Shown here piece by piece: positions 25,960 to 35,441 of a stretch of 64,000 nt of DNA (the first letter of the stretch is position 1; the number at the start of each line of letters is the position of its first letter). The notes under the pieces were generated by a model. The model was not told the origin of the DNA and did no database searches. It saw nothing but the letters and a program-made list of their open reading frames with translations. Origin of the DNA: JANXSS01 sp040385645 (lineage in GTDB: Bacteria; Pseudomonadota; Gammaproteobacteria; Burkholderiales; Burkholderiaceae_D); assembly GCA_040385645.1 (NCBI GenBank), contig JAZKGZ010000005.1, positions 1-64,000 on the forward strand, read 5' to 3'. The position numbers and the translations under genes were made by a program.

Positions 25960-28695
25960 TTATGCCACTAATAGCTGGCGTAATACGAACGGCAAAATGC
26001 CACCATGCTTGTAATAATCCACCTCAATGGGCGTATCGATACGCAGTAGCACAACAATTTCTTCCGTGCGGCCATCGGCACGGTGAATGACCAGTGTCGC
26101 TTCCTGCTGCGGACGAATATCGCCTTCGATACCTTTTAAGTCGAAACTTTCATCGCCCTTTAAGCCGAGCGATTGCACACTTTGCTCACCTAGAAACTGT
26201 AGCGGCAAAACTCCCATGCCGACCAGGTTGGACCGATGAATACGCTCGAAAGAGCGTGCGATCACAGCCTTGACACCTAAAAGCTGGGTACCTTTGGCGG
26301 CCCAATCGCGTGATGAACCGGTGCCGTATTCTTCACCGCCGAATACCATCGTCGGCACGCCGTCGGCCACATAGCGCATGGCTGCATCATAAATCGACAT
26401 TTCTTCACCGGTCGGCTGGTGCAGGGTAATGCCGCCTTCGATGCGTGAGCCGTCCGGTTTGGCCGGAATCATCAGATTCTTGATGCGAACGTTGGCGAAT
26501 GTGCCGCGCATCATGATTTCATGATTGCCGCGACGCGAGCCGTAGGAGTTGAAATCGGCTTTCAGCACGCCGTTTTCAGTCAACCACTTGCCTGCGGGAC
26601 TGGATTCCTTGATCGAACCTGCAGGCGAAATATGATCGGTGGTGATCGAGTCGCCGAACAGGCCCAGTGCACGCGCACCGGTAATGCCGGTCGCCGCCGC
26701 TTTCGGCTCCATGGTGAAATCGGCGAAGAACGGTGGCTCGGCAATGTAAGTCGATTTCGGCCAGTCATATACTTGCCCTTGCGCTACCCCTTTGATGTCT
26801 TCCCACAGCTTGCCCGGTGCGGTTTTCACATCGGCATAGTTTTCCTTAAATGTTTTTGCGTTCATGGCGAACTTCATCAGCTTGGCAACTTCCTGGCTGG
26901 TAGGCCAAATATCCCCCAGGAACACTTCGCGTGTCTTACCGTCGGCACCTTTGCCTTTACCCACCGGCTGGGTCATTAAATCGACGCTCATGTTGCCGGC
27001 GATGGCATATGCCACTACAAATGGCGGCGACGCCAGAAAATTCGATTTGATGTTCGGGTGGATGCGGGCTTCGAAATTACGATTACCCGAAAGTATTGCC
27101 GAGGCGATGATGTCGTGCTCGATGATCGCTTCGTTCATCGCCGGCGTCAGATCGCCAGCGTTGCCGATGCACGTCGTGCAGCCATAGGCCGTTACGCCAA
27201 AACCGAGTTTTTCAAGATACGGCAGGAGTCCGGCTGCCTCCAGATACTTTGTCACTACCCGGGAGCCCGGCGCAAGCGATGTTTTGATATGCGGCGATAC
27301 TTTCAAGCCGGCTTCCACGGCTTTTTTTGCCAGCAGGCCGGCCGTGAGCAGTACGCTTGGATTGGATGTATTGGTGCAAGAAGTGATTGCCGCGATTAGC
27401 ACGTCACCGTTCTTGACCTTGACACCATCGGCATTGTTATAGACCGCATCCAGATCTTCAGCCTTTTTGTTGAAACCATTTTCGGACACCGGCTTAGAAA
27501 ATAACTCGGCAAAATTTGCCTTCACGTTGCCGATCTCGATACGATCCTGTGGCCGTTTCGGCCCGGCGAGCGAAGGGCTGACCGTGCCCAGATCGAGCGC
27601 TACGACCTGCGTGTAATCGATTTCGCCGACTTTGGGAATGCCGAACAGTTTCTGCGCTTTGAAGTACCCCTCGAAAGCATCGATCTCGGCTTTGCTGCGC
27701 CCTGTGCCACGGAAATAATCGATGGTTGCCTCGTCAACCGGGAAAAAGCCCATCGTTGCGCCGTATTCAGGCGCCATATTGGCGATGGTTGCTCGGTCGG
27801 TGAGCGACAGTAACGCTGTGCCTTCGCCAAAGAATTCGACAAATTTACCGACCACTTTTTCACGGCGCAACATCTCGGTAATCGTCAGCACCAGGTCGGT
27901 CGCGGTAACGCCTTCCCGCAATTGCCCGGTCAGATTCACGCCCACAACGTCCGGTGTCAAAAAATACACTGGTTGCCCGAGCATGCCGGCTTCGGCTTCG
28001 ATGCCGCCGACACCCCAGCCGACTACGCCGATACCGTTGATCATCGTGGTGTGGGAATCGGTGCCGACCAATGTATCCGGGTAATACACATCGTCGCTGC
28101 CAATCTTTTTCTTGTGGACGCCGCGCGCCAGATATTCTAGGTTGACTTGATGAACGATGCCGAAGCCCGGTGGCACCACGCCGAAGGTATCGAACGCCTG
28201 CATGCCCCACTTCATGAACTGATACCGTTCATTGTTGCGTGCAAACTCCAGTTTCATATTTAGGTCTAGCGCTTTTTTCTCCCGGTAGTGATCGATCTGA
28301 ATCGAGTGGTCTACTACCAGATCGACCGGTACCAGCGGCTCGATATTTTTGGCGCGAATGCCCATTTTCGCCGCGACATTGCGCATCGCTGCCAAATCCG
28401 CCAGTAAAGGCACGCCGGTGAAATCCTGCAGCACCACACGGGAAACGACGAAAGGAATTTCGTTAGTACGTGCCGCTGTCGGCAACCAGTTCGCTAATTC
28501 GTGAATATGCGCTTCGGTAACCTTCTTGCCATCACAATTGCGTAACACCGATTCGAGCACGATCCGGATGGAAATCGGCAGCCGTGAAAGTGTTAAGCCC
28601 AATTTCTTTTCCAATGCTGGCAGCGAATAAAACTTGCCTTTTTTCGTGTCTGAAATTTTGAAATCTTTCAACGTGTCGAGGGTGCTGCGGGTCAT
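25960..28695 (-). CDS. acnA: Aconitate hydratase A
   Basis: 911-residue [4Fe-4S] enzyme converting citrate to isocitrate. It starts MTRSTLDTLKDFKISDTKKG and carries the cluster cysteines in SCTNTSNP and YGCTTCIGN, plus DSHTTMINGIGVVGWGVGG. The C-terminal swivel domain has GEEYGTGSSRDWAAKG and ARSFERIHRSNLVGMGVLP. Full length for the AcnA/IRP type, not AcnB. An AGGAGAAA-type site lies before the ATG. It lies at the start of a minus-strand series with the MliC-like protein, the lyase and mdh, facing away from the sdh operon. Confidence 0.97.
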   Translation of the reverse strand: MTRSTLDTLKDFKISDTKKGKFYSLPALEKKLGLTLSRLPISIRIVLESVLRNCDGKKVTEAHIHELANWLPTAARTNEIPFVVSRVVLQDFTGVPLLADLAAMRNVAAKMGIRAKNIEPLVPVDLVVDHSIQIDHYREKKALDLNMKLEFARNNERYQFMKWGMQAFDTFGVVPPGFGIVHQVNLEYLARGVHKKKIGSDDVYYPDTLVGTDSHTTMINGIGVVGWGVGGIEAEAGMLGQPVYFLTPDVVGVNLTGQLREGVTATDLVLTITEMLRREKVVGKFVEFFGEGTALLSLTDRATIANMAPEYGATMGFFPVDEATIDYFRGTGRSKAEIDAFEGYFKAQKLFGIPKVGEIDYTQVVALDLGTVSPSLAGPKRPQDRIEIGNVKANFAELFSKPVSENGFNKKAEDLDAVYNNADGVKVKNGDVLIAAITSCTNTSNPSVLLTAGLLAKKAVEAGLKVSPHIKTSLAPGSRVVTKYLEAAGLLPYLEKLGFGVTAYGCTTCIGNAGDLTPAMNEAIIEHDIIASAILSGNRNFEARIHPNIKSNFLASPPFVVAYAIAGNMSVDLMTQPVGKGKGADGKTREVFLGDIWPTSQEVAKLMKFAMNAKTFKENYADVKTAPGKLWEDIKGVAQGQVYDWPKSTYIAEPPFFADFTMEPKAAATGITGARALGLFGDSITTDHISPAGSIKESSPAGKWLTENGVLKADFNSYGSRRGNHEIMMRGTFANVRIKNLMIPAKPDGSRIEGGITLHQPTGEEMSIYDAAMRYVADGVPTMVFGGEEYGTGSSRDWAAKGTQLLGVKAVIARSFERIHRSNLVGMGVLPLQFLGEQSVQSLGLKGDESFDLKGIEGDIRPQQEATLVIHRADGRTEEIVVLLRIDTPIEVDYYKHGGILPFVLRQLLVA

Positions 28696-28740
28696 GATTT
28701 CTCCTGAAGTGCGTATCGGACGACGGTCGGTTTTTTAAGG

Positions 28741-29337
28741 CTAGCTTTTTAGTTTCGGTACGGCTCTTTGCGGGTCTACCGGCTCCGGTAAATCAGCCGG
28801 CCTGGTCGGTTCTGCGGGAGGCGTAACTGGCACAGCAGCAGGTGCCGATTGTTCAGCATCCTTGCATTCGTTGGCGAGTTGCTGCCCCTTTTTTGCATCG
28901 AGCAGCATTCCCTTGGCTGGAATACCGATCCATACCAGTCCGTATTTAGTATTCTCGAATCGGTTCGCGCCGGTGGTGGTAGAGACTTTCGTCATACGAT
29001 GCACCCGCTGATTCCAGCGTAGGGCCATGTGCTCGGTGTCGGCTGCATTGCGATATAGCGTTACCTTGTTACCAAGCTCACAATTGACTTCTGTGACGGC
29101 CGCACCGGCGGCATCGAATTCCTTGTCTTCATCATCGAGCAGAGGGCCGGATTTTCGTTCGGCCGTTTTTGCAGATTTCTGTGCAGATTGTTGCTTGGCT
29201 GTCGGTTTTTTTACCGCTTTTTTCGGAGCCGTGGCCGGGGTTGCGGGTGCAGTTGCCGTCGCCGGGGCGGGTGCCTGTGCGTAGGCCCAACCGCTCGTGA
29301 GACATGCAACTACGAGAAGATTCATTAATTTATTCAT
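28741..29337 (-). CDS. Exported protein with MliC-like C-type lysozyme inhibitor domain
   Basis: 198 residues. Sec signal at 1-21 (ending AYAQA), then an Ala/Pro/Lys-rich low-complexity linker (22-80). A compact domain follows (83-158: VNCELGNKVTLYRN, MALRWNQRVHRMTKVSTTTG and FENTKYGLVWIGIPAKGMLL, closing at Cys). The paired cysteines, strand pattern and LVW motif resemble the MliC/PliC lysozyme-inhibitor fold; the assignment is by eye and not certain. A proline-rich tail ends the protein. Periplasmic. Its ATG overlaps the stop of the lyase gene (ATGA), so the two are translated together, an odd partnership for a TCA-linked cluster. Confidence 0.65.
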   Translation of the reverse strand: MNKLMNLLVVACLTSGWAYAQAPAPATATAPATPATAPKKAVKKPTAKQQSAQKSAKTAERKSGPLLDDEDKEFDAAGAAVTEVNCELGNKVTLYRNAADTEHMALRWNQRVHRMTKVSTTTGANRFENTKYGLVWIGIPAKGMLLDAKKGQQLANECKDAEQSAPAAVPVTPPAEPTRPADLPEPVDPQRAVPKLKS

Positions 29338-30326
29338 TGTCGTTCCATGTGTTGTCGTAAAAATTCGGCGGCGGCGTCAGGCAACTGCATTCCGCTTAAT
29401 CTCGCTCGCTGCAAGACGGTCCAGTAGTAGCGATAACTGGCACGGTCGTGAAGCGTGCCATTATGCTGGATTGGTGCCCAATTTTTTGCAAATGCACTAC
29501 AAAGTATTGTCGAAGCTTCGACGATTTCCGGCTGTGAGGGCGTAAACGCGGCAAGAATCGGCTCAATTTGGTTCGGATGAATGCTCCACATCCGGCCGTA
29601 GCCGAACTCACGCCTGGCACAGCGCGCGTCTTCCATCACCAGGTTCGTATCGTTGATTTCGGTTGTGACGTTGTGGGATGCAACTTTGCCGAACGCATGG
29701 CACGCAGCGGCGATTTCAAGCTTTGCTCTGCGTACCAGGGGGTGTAGAAACTGCTCTGGCGAGCGCATGGCACCGCTTGGAATAGCACCATAGTGGGCGG
29801 ACACGAAATCCATGATGCCAAACGATAACGCCTGCACCTGGGGATGTCGTGCAATCGCAAACACGTCTGTCAAAGCGCCATGTGTTTCGATCAGCACTTG
29901 AATCGGCAAACCGAATCGACCTGCCTTTTCCGCATAACGATTGACAATGGACACGACATGTTCCAACTCGGCTGCGCTGCCGATTTTGGGCACAGTGACG
30001 TAAGCCAGCCGCTTAGACGCTAAAGCACAGATAATTCGAACGCTCAGCTCAAAACTGGGATGCCGGAAATCTTGCACCCGCACTCCGACCCGGTCGAAAC
30101 GATTGTCGTCGCTTGCAATCAGCGTACCGACCATCTCCGCATGTGCCGATTCGGCACTTGCTGCAGCACCGTCTTCACAATCGAAGGTGATGTCGAATCG
30201 TGGGCCGATCGCCTGCTGCAGCGTCAGCGACTTGCGCATCAGTTTTTCGGCCCCGGCGTAATGATCGCAGACAGGTAACGTGGCCGGCAGATGCCGGCCT
30301 TGAAACAGGGCTTCGGAAGGATGCAT
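29334..30326 (-). CDS. HpcH/HpaI aldolase/citrate lyase family protein (CoA ester lyase)
   Basis: 330 residues from ATG 30326, which has GAGG 5 bases upstream; a TTG 9 bases earlier is less likely. TIM-barrel with phosphate/CoA-binding region MRKSLTLQQAIGPRFDI, metal-binding Asp/Glu in DITFDCEDG and the second Glu in VLIETHGAL, and the C-terminal GYGRMWSIHPNQIEPI typical of CitE-like and malyl-CoA lyase-type enzymes. No citrate lyase alpha or gamma genes lie nearby, so it is not part of a citrate lyase complex. A beta-hydroxyacyl-CoA such as malyl- or citramalyl-CoA is the likely substrate. Between acnA and mdh, hence linked to central carbon metabolism. Confidence 0.85.
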   Translation of the reverse strand: MHPSEALFQGRHLPATLPVCDHYAGAEKLMRKSLTLQQAIGPRFDITFDCEDGAAASAESAHAEMVGTLIASDDNRFDRVGVRVQDFRHPSFELSVRIICALASKRLAYVTVPKIGSAAELEHVVSIVNRYAEKAGRFGLPIQVLIETHGALTDVFAIARHPQVQALSFGIMDFVSAHYGAIPSGAMRSPEQFLHPLVRRAKLEIAAACHAFGKVASHNVTTEINDTNLVMEDARCARREFGYGRMWSIHPNQIEPILAAFTPSQPEIVEASTILCSAFAKNWAPIQHNGTLHDRASYRYYWTVLQRARLSGMQLPDAAAEFLRQHMERQ

Positions 30327-30356
30327 CGACCTCAAAGCAAGGGCTTTGACTTGGGC

Positions 30357-31346
30357 TTAAGGCAGTAGATGTTTTACACCCTCTTTTTCTTCGGTCAGTT
30401 CCTTCAATGTCAAGGCAATACGCTCTTGGGAGAATGCATCGAGTTCCAGACCTTGAACGATCTTGTATTCGCCGTTTTCTGTAGTCACCGGAAAGCCGAA
30501 CATCGTGTCGTTGGGAATGCCGTAAGAACCGTCAGATGGGATGCCCATCGTCGTCACCTTGCCATTCGTGCCTAAAACCCAGTCATGCACATGATCGATG
30601 GCGGCATTGGCAGCCGATGCCGCCGATGACAGCCCGCGTGCCTCGATAATCGCGCCACCGCGTTTGCCGACGGTTGGCAAAAATACGTCCCGATTCCAGG
30701 CATCATCGTTAATCAACTCTTTGACCGATTTACCGTCGATAGTCGCATATCGATAATCAGCATACATCGTCGGCGAGTGATTGCCCCAGACGAAAAGCTT
30801 TTCGATCGCCGTCACCGGTTGTCCGGTCTTTGCTGCAATCTGCGACAACGCACGGTTGTGATCCAGTCGCAGCATCGCGGTAAAATTTTTCGAAGGTAGA
30901 CCAGGTGCCGATTTCATGGCGATATAAGCATTGGTATTTGCTGGATTTCCAACGACCAAAATTTTGACGTCCCGCGAAGCAACCGCATCGAGCGCCTTAC
31001 CCTGCACGGTAAATATCTGCGCATTGGCTTCCAGCAGATCTTTACGTTCCATACCAGCGCTGCGAGGTCGGGCTCCAACCAACAATGCAACGTCGATGTC
31101 TTTGAACGCCGTCATCGGGTCGCCATGTGCAGTCATGCCAGCCAGTAGCGGGAATGCGCAGTCGTCGATTTCCATCATGACGCCCTTCAGCGCCTTCTGC
31201 GCTTTATCGTCGGGAATCTCCAGCAATTGCAGAATGACCGGTTGATCTTTGCCAAGCATATCGCCATTGGCGATACGAAAAAGTAAGGAATAACCGATCT
31301 GACCGGCGGCACCGGTGACAGCAACGCGCATTGGGGCCTTAGCCAT
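30357..31346 (-). CDS. mdh: Malate dehydrogenase
   Basis: 329-residue NAD-dependent enzyme of the TCA cycle. ATG 31346 (MAKAPMRVAVTGAAGQIGYS) has GGAGAT 7 bases upstream; a longer frame to 31391 is rejected. It shows the Rossmann motif TGAAGQIGYSLL, the substrate-binding GARPRSAGMERKDLL and NPANTNAYIA, the catalytic His in FVWGNHSPTMYADY, and the family's C-terminus. Cytosolic NADP-MDH-like fold group common in betaproteobacteria. It faces away from sdhC across a 456-base shared control region. Confidence 0.97.
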   Translation of the reverse strand: MAKAPMRVAVTGAAGQIGYSLLFRIANGDMLGKDQPVILQLLEIPDDKAQKALKGVMMEIDDCAFPLLAGMTAHGDPMTAFKDIDVALLVGARPRSAGMERKDLLEANAQIFTVQGKALDAVASRDVKILVVGNPANTNAYIAMKSAPGLPSKNFTAMLRLDHNRALSQIAAKTGQPVTAIEKLFVWGNHSPTMYADYRYATIDGKSVKELINDDAWNRDVFLPTVGKRGGAIIEARGLSSAASAANAAIDHVHDWVLGTNGKVTTMGIPSDGSYGIPNDTMFGFPVTTENGEYKIVQGLELDAFSQERIALTLKELTEEKEGVKHLLP

Positions 31347-31802
31347 AATTGAATCTCCAAAAAGGTAAAAAAAACAGACGGCGGATTGCATCGCGAAGAC
31401 GCGGCATCCGGCAGGTGCGCAATGATACCGTCGAATGCTGCGGTACGGTAGGCGGACACAATATGGTCCTCAGGGGAGCTGGCCGGCAACCTTGTCGAAA
31501 AGTATGTGCGTTAAAAAATTTTCTTCTAGAAAATACTTGTCTTCTGCTTAATTCCACAAAAAATTTTCTTTTGGTAATAAATTTATCGCCAAGTGCATTG
31601 CAACAGTAGTCTTCTACTAGATGGCAAACACTTGTCATCATGAATAAATTTTGCTGACAAAATTGCAACATCGCGGTGAGTGGTGATCAGTGGGTGTAGA
31701 GCGAAGAAATTGCCCATCAGGCATAATGGAGGCTGGTCCAGGGCTGATGCACAGCACAAAATCGGTGAAAATCCGCATAATTCAATACGTCGGGAGTTAG
31801 GG
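31347..31802. promoter_or_regulatory. Divergent mdh / sdhC control region
   Basis: 456 bases without a gene, AT-rich in the middle. Seen: AAATACTTGTCTTC (31531-31544) and AAACACTTGTCATC (31626-31639), 12 of 14 identical; an inverted repeat TTTTCTTCTAGAAAA (31519-31533); another, AGTAGTCTTCTACT (31605-31618); and GTCTTCTGC at 31540. The recurring TCTTCT core suggests operator sites for one regulator. I recall a GntR regulator gene at this spot in Burkholderia and Ralstonia; none is here. The sdhC ribosome site GGGAG lies just before 31803. Confidence 0.5.
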
Positions 31803-32210
31803 ATGTCGGAAGTATCTAGAAAAAGGCCGGAGTTTCGCAATATTCACATCACGCAGTTAGCCAACTATCGATTGCCAGTCGCCGGCTACATATCGATTTT
31901 GCACAGGGTCAGTGGAGCGCTGATGTTTCTGTTGCTGCCGGTGGCGCTATATTTTCTCGACCAAAGTCTGATCTCCGAAGATACCTTCAACTATTTCCGA
32001 AATGTAATGTCCGGCTGGTTCGCTAAGCTGGTCGTTCTGGCACTCGCCTGGGCCTACCTCCACCATTTTTTTGCAGGCATTCGTCACTTGGCCATGGATT
32101 ATCACGTTGGCCTTGAGAAACAATCGTCGCGCAATACGTCGGTTGCAGTATTGGCAGTCAGCCTTTCTTTGACTGCTTTGGTGGCCTTGAAACTGTTTGG
32201 GATATTCTGA
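31803..32210 (+). CDS. sdhC: Succinate dehydrogenase cytochrome b556 subunit
   Basis: 135-residue membrane anchor of complex II with three spans (about 33-52, 70-90, 115-133). The ATG at 31803 (MSEVSRKRPEFRNIHITQ) follows GGGAGTTAGGG. It has the family motif RPVSPH-like start replaced by RPEFRNIH, SILHRVSGALMF, and the heme-ligand region HHFFAGIRHLAMD. With SdhD it binds heme b and ubiquinone. The longer frame from 31680 is rejected because it lacks a ribosome site. First gene of sdhCDABE-gltA. Confidence 0.95.
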   Translation: MSEVSRKRPEFRNIHITQLANYRLPVAGYISILHRVSGALMFLLLPVALYFLDQSLISEDTFNYFRNVMSGWFAKLVVLALAWAYLHHFFAGIRHLAMDYHVGLEKQSSRNTSVAVLAVSLSLTALVALKLFGIF

Positions 32211-32211
32211 G

Positions 32212-32577
32212 ATGGCAAAAAATAACATCGGCGCAAATCGCCTCACCGTCGGCGCGCATTACGGGTTGAAGGACTGGATGGCGCAACGCGCCACGGCGGT
32301 CGTAATGGCAATTTATACGGTAATTTTGTTAGTCGCTTTCCTCAGCGCAAACGATTTTAGCTACAACGGCTGGGCTGGGCTCTTTTCCAGGCAGTGGTTC
32401 AAAATTGCAACCTTTATCACCTTTGCCGGCATGTTTTATCACATCTGGGTCGGCATGCGCGATATTTGGATGGACTACGTAAAGCCCGTTTCGATTCGTT
32501 TGCTTTTACAAATCATCACTATGTTGTGGCTGATTGGCTGTGCCGGCTATTCGGCACAAATTCTCTGGAGGGTTTGA
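32212..32577 (+). CDS. sdhD: Succinate dehydrogenase membrane anchor subunit
   Basis: 121 residues, three membrane spans. ATG 32212 (MAKNNIGANRLTVGAHYGLK) overlaps nothing and lies 1 base after the sdhC stop. The heme/quinone region YHIWVGMRDIWMDYVKP is conserved. It partners SdhC in anchoring the SdhAB dehydrogenase to the inner membrane. The 3' end carries GGAGG, which serves as ribosome site for the TTG-initiated sdhA. Confidence 0.95.
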   Translation: MAKNNIGANRLTVGAHYGLKDWMAQRATAVVMAIYTVILLVAFLSANDFSYNGWAGLFSRQWFKIATFITFAGMFYHIWVGMRDIWMDYVKPVSIRLLLQIITMLWLIGCAGYSAQILWRV

Positions 32578-32579
32578 CC

Positions 32580-34358
32580 TTGGCGGCCATTAAATCCACA
32601 ATTCCCTCGCGGCGCTTCGATGCCGTCATCATCGGTGCGGGCGGCTCCGGCATGCGCGCTTCGTTGCAGCTTGCAGAAGCAGGGCTCAACGTTGCCGTAC
32701 TTTCCAAAGTGTTTCCCACGCGCTCGCATACGGTAGCCGCTCAAGGCGGCATCGGCGCTTCGTTAGGCAACATGTCCGAAGATAGCTGGTACTGGCACAT
32801 GTTCGATACAGTCAAGGGATCGGACTATCTGGGTGACCAGGATGCGATTGAATTCATGTGTCGTGAGGCACCGAAAGTCGTGTACGAGCTGGAGCATTTC
32901 GGCATGCCCTTCGACCGAAATCCCGACGGTACTATCTATCAACGTCCATTCGGTGGCCACACAGCCAATTTTGGCGAAAAGCCGGTGCAGCGCGCCTGTG
33001 CAGCAGCTGACCGCACGGGTCACGCGTTACTACACACGCTTTATCAACGCAATGTCCGGGCCAAAACGCACTTCTTCGTAGAGTGGATGGCAATCGACTT
33101 GATGCGCGATGCCGAGGGCGATGTCATCGGCGTGGTGGCGTTGGAAATGGAAACCGGCGACGTTATGATGCTGGAAGCGAAAACCACGGTTTTTGCGACC
33201 GGCGGTGCCGGCCGTATCTGGGCCGCTTCGACCAATGCGTTCATCAATACCGGCGACGGCATGGGAATGGCCGCACGTGCCGGTTTGCCGCTGGAGGATA
33301 TGGAATTTTGGCAATTCCACCCGACCGGCGTCGCCGGCGCGGGCGTACTGATCACAGAAGGTGTGCGGGGCGAGGGCGGTATCCTTGTCAATAGCGAAGG
33401 CGAGCGTTTTATGGAGCGTTATGCGCCAACGCTAAAAGATCTGGCGCCGCGCGATTTCGTTTCCCGATCGATGGATCAGGAAATCAAAGAGGGCCGTGGC
33501 TGTGGGCCCAACAAAGATTATGTACTGCTGGATCTGCGGCACATCGGCGCGGAAACGATCCAAAAGCGTCTGCCGTCGATTCTTGAAATTGCGCATAAAT
33601 TTGCCAATGTCGATGCGACTAAAGAACCGATTCCAGTGGTACCGACGATCCATTACCAGATGGGCGGCATTCCAACCAACATCCACGGACAAGTGGTTGC
33701 GCCTAAAAACGGCAATCCAAACGAAGTGGTCAACGGCTTGTACGCAATCGGCGAGTGCGCCTGCGTGTCAGTTCACGGAGCAAACCGGCTCGGTACAAAT
33801 TCGCTACTCGATCTTCTGGTGTTCGGACGCGCGGCGGGTAATCATATCGTTCAAAGCGGACTGAAATTGCGTGAGAACAAGCCACTGCCTTCCGATGCTG
33901 CAGATCTGGCCTTGTCACGGCTTGCGCATTTGGAAACCAGTACTGGTTCCGAGCGGGTGCAGGACGTTGCCAACGACATTCGATCGACGATGCAATTTTA
34001 TTGCGGCGTATTTCGTACCGATGAACTTTTGCAAACCGGTTATCACAAGATCATGGAGCTTGACGAGCGGCGTAAGCAGGTTTCTTTCAAAGATAAGTCG
34101 AAGGTGTTCAATACCGCTCGAATCGAGGCTTTAGAGCTCGATAATCTAATTGAAACGGCGAAAGCGACGATTACTTCGGCTGCGGCACGCAAAGAGTCCC
34201 GCGGAGCGCATGCGCACCGCGATTACGACACCCGCGACGACGTGAACTGGATGAAGCATTCGCTGTTTTATTCGGAGGGTAACCGGCTTGACTATAAACC
34301 GGTCAATCTCAAGCCGCTCACCGTTGAAACCTTCAAGCCTAAAGCCCGTACGTTCTGA
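32580..34358 (+). CDS. sdhA: Succinate dehydrogenase flavoprotein subunit (TTG start)
   Basis: 592 residues. Oxidises succinate to fumarate with covalently bound FAD. The start is TTG at 32580 ((M)AAIKSTIPSRRFDAVIIGAG), 2 bases after the sdhD stop and 8 after GGAGG; no ATG fits, and the first in-frame ATG would remove the GxGxxG motif. FAD-binding IIGAGGSGMRASLQLAEAG, the flavinylated His in TRSHTVAAQGGIGASLG, the substrate-site HPTGVAGAGVLITEGVRGEGG and SVHGANRLGTNSLLDLLVFG are all present. Full family length. Confidence 0.96.
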   Translation: MAAIKSTIPSRRFDAVIIGAGGSGMRASLQLAEAGLNVAVLSKVFPTRSHTVAAQGGIGASLGNMSEDSWYWHMFDTVKGSDYLGDQDAIEFMCREAPKVVYELEHFGMPFDRNPDGTIYQRPFGGHTANFGEKPVQRACAAADRTGHALLHTLYQRNVRAKTHFFVEWMAIDLMRDAEGDVIGVVALEMETGDVMMLEAKTTVFATGGAGRIWAASTNAFINTGDGMGMAARAGLPLEDMEFWQFHPTGVAGAGVLITEGVRGEGGILVNSEGERFMERYAPTLKDLAPRDFVSRSMDQEIKEGRGCGPNKDYVLLDLRHIGAETIQKRLPSILEIAHKFANVDATKEPIPVVPTIHYQMGGIPTNIHGQVVAPKNGNPNEVVNGLYAIGECACVSVHGANRLGTNSLLDLLVFGRAAGNHIVQSGLKLRENKPLPSDAADLALSRLAHLETSTGSERVQDVANDIRSTMQFYCGVFRTDELLQTGYHKIMELDERRKQVSFKDKSKVFNTARIEALELDNLIETAKATITSAAARKESRGAHAHRDYDTRDDVNWMKHSLFYSEGNRLDYKPVNLKPLTVETFKPKARTF

Positions 34359-34372
34359 TTGGAAAAAAAGCT

Positions 34373-35083
34373 ATGTCACGCACCGTAAAGTTTCAGATAT
34401 ACCGCTACGATCCGGACAAGGACACGAAGCCTTACATGCAAGACTTGTCGGTCGAGCTGCAGGACTCCGACAAGATGCTCTTGGACGCATTGCAGCGAAT
34501 AAAAGCCGATGTCGATGATTCGCTGGCATTACGTCGCTCATGCAGGGAGGGTGTATGTGGCTCGGATGCCATGAATATCAATGGCAAAAACGGCCTGGCG
34601 TGTACCACGAACCTGAATGAACTAAAGCAGCCGATCGTTCTGCGTCCCTTACCCGGCCTGCCAGTGATCCGCGATTTGATCGTCGACATGACGCAGTTCT
34701 TTAAGCAGTACAACTCGATCAAGCCTTATCTAATCAACACGTCTATTCCTCCGGAAAAAGAGCGTTTGCAATCGCCTGAAGAGCGTGAAGAGCTTGATGG
34801 CTTGTATGAATGTATTCTGTGCGCCTGTTGTTCGACAGCATGCCCATCCTTTTGGTGGAATCCGGACAAGTTCGTCGGCCCGGCCGGCTTACTACAGGCT
34901 TATCGTTTCTTGGCCGACAGCCGGGATGAAGCCACCGCCGAACGCCTGGACAATCTGGAAGATCCGTACCGCCTGTTTCGCTGCCATACCATCATGAATT
35001 GCGTCGATGTCTGCCCGAAGGGTTTGAATCCTAGCCGGGCGATCGGTAAGATCAAGGATCTGTTGGTACGTCGTACCGTATAG
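34373..35083 (+). CDS. sdhB: Succinate dehydrogenase iron-sulfur subunit
   Basis: 236 residues. Carries electrons from FAD to quinone through three clusters: the [2Fe-2S] ligands in SCREGVCGSDAM and GLACTT, and the [4Fe-4S]/[3Fe-4S] cysteines in CILCACCSTACPSFWW and CHTIMNCVDVCPKGLNP. It starts at ATG 34373, 14 bases after sdhA, and is followed 10 bases later by sdhE. Confidence 0.97.
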   Translation: MSRTVKFQIYRYDPDKDTKPYMQDLSVELQDSDKMLLDALQRIKADVDDSLALRRSCREGVCGSDAMNINGKNGLACTTNLNELKQPIVLRPLPGLPVIRDLIVDMTQFFKQYNSIKPYLINTSIPPEKERLQSPEEREELDGLYECILCACCSTACPSFWWNPDKFVGPAGLLQAYRFLADSRDEATAERLDNLEDPYRLFRCHTIMNCVDVCPKGLNPSRAIGKIKDLLVRRTV

Positions 35084-35093
35084 GGTGTGATCG

Positions 35094-35360
35094 ATGGCCG
35101 GACATCAGGAAGATCCGAAAAAACGCGCGCGGCTGCGGTGGCGTAGCCGGCGCGGATTACTCGAAAATGATTTGTTGATTACGCGGTTCCTGGATCAGCA
35201 CGAAATAAGCCTCACCGACGACGAAGTCGACGCATTTTCTCGGCTGATGGACTTGGGCGATAATGATCTGCTCGGACTCTTGCTTTCACGCAGCGAACCA
35301 TCAGGTGCAGTTGATACGCCGCAGGTGCATGCGCTACTCTCGCGAATGCGGGGCGCATAA
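35094..35360 (+). CDS. sdhE: FAD assembly factor SdhE
   Basis: 88 residues. It promotes covalent flavinylation of SdhA. The RGxxE motif is in RSRRGLLENDLLITRFL, followed by the five-helix fold residues LTDDEVDAFSRLMDLGDNDL. Its location between sdhB and gltA is the common betaproteobacterial order. Start at ATG 35094; no better upstream site. Confidence 0.94.
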   Translation: MAGHQEDPKKRARLRWRSRRGLLENDLLITRFLDQHEISLTDDEVDAFSRLMDLGDNDLLGLLLSRSEPSGAVDTPQVHALLSRMRGA

Positions 35361-35441
35361 TTGCATTCGGTAGCCGTTAATAAATATGCGCATTGGTCGC
35401 GGCCAGGTTATTTGCCCGGTGGTTGCTTTCTCGGCTGCCGT

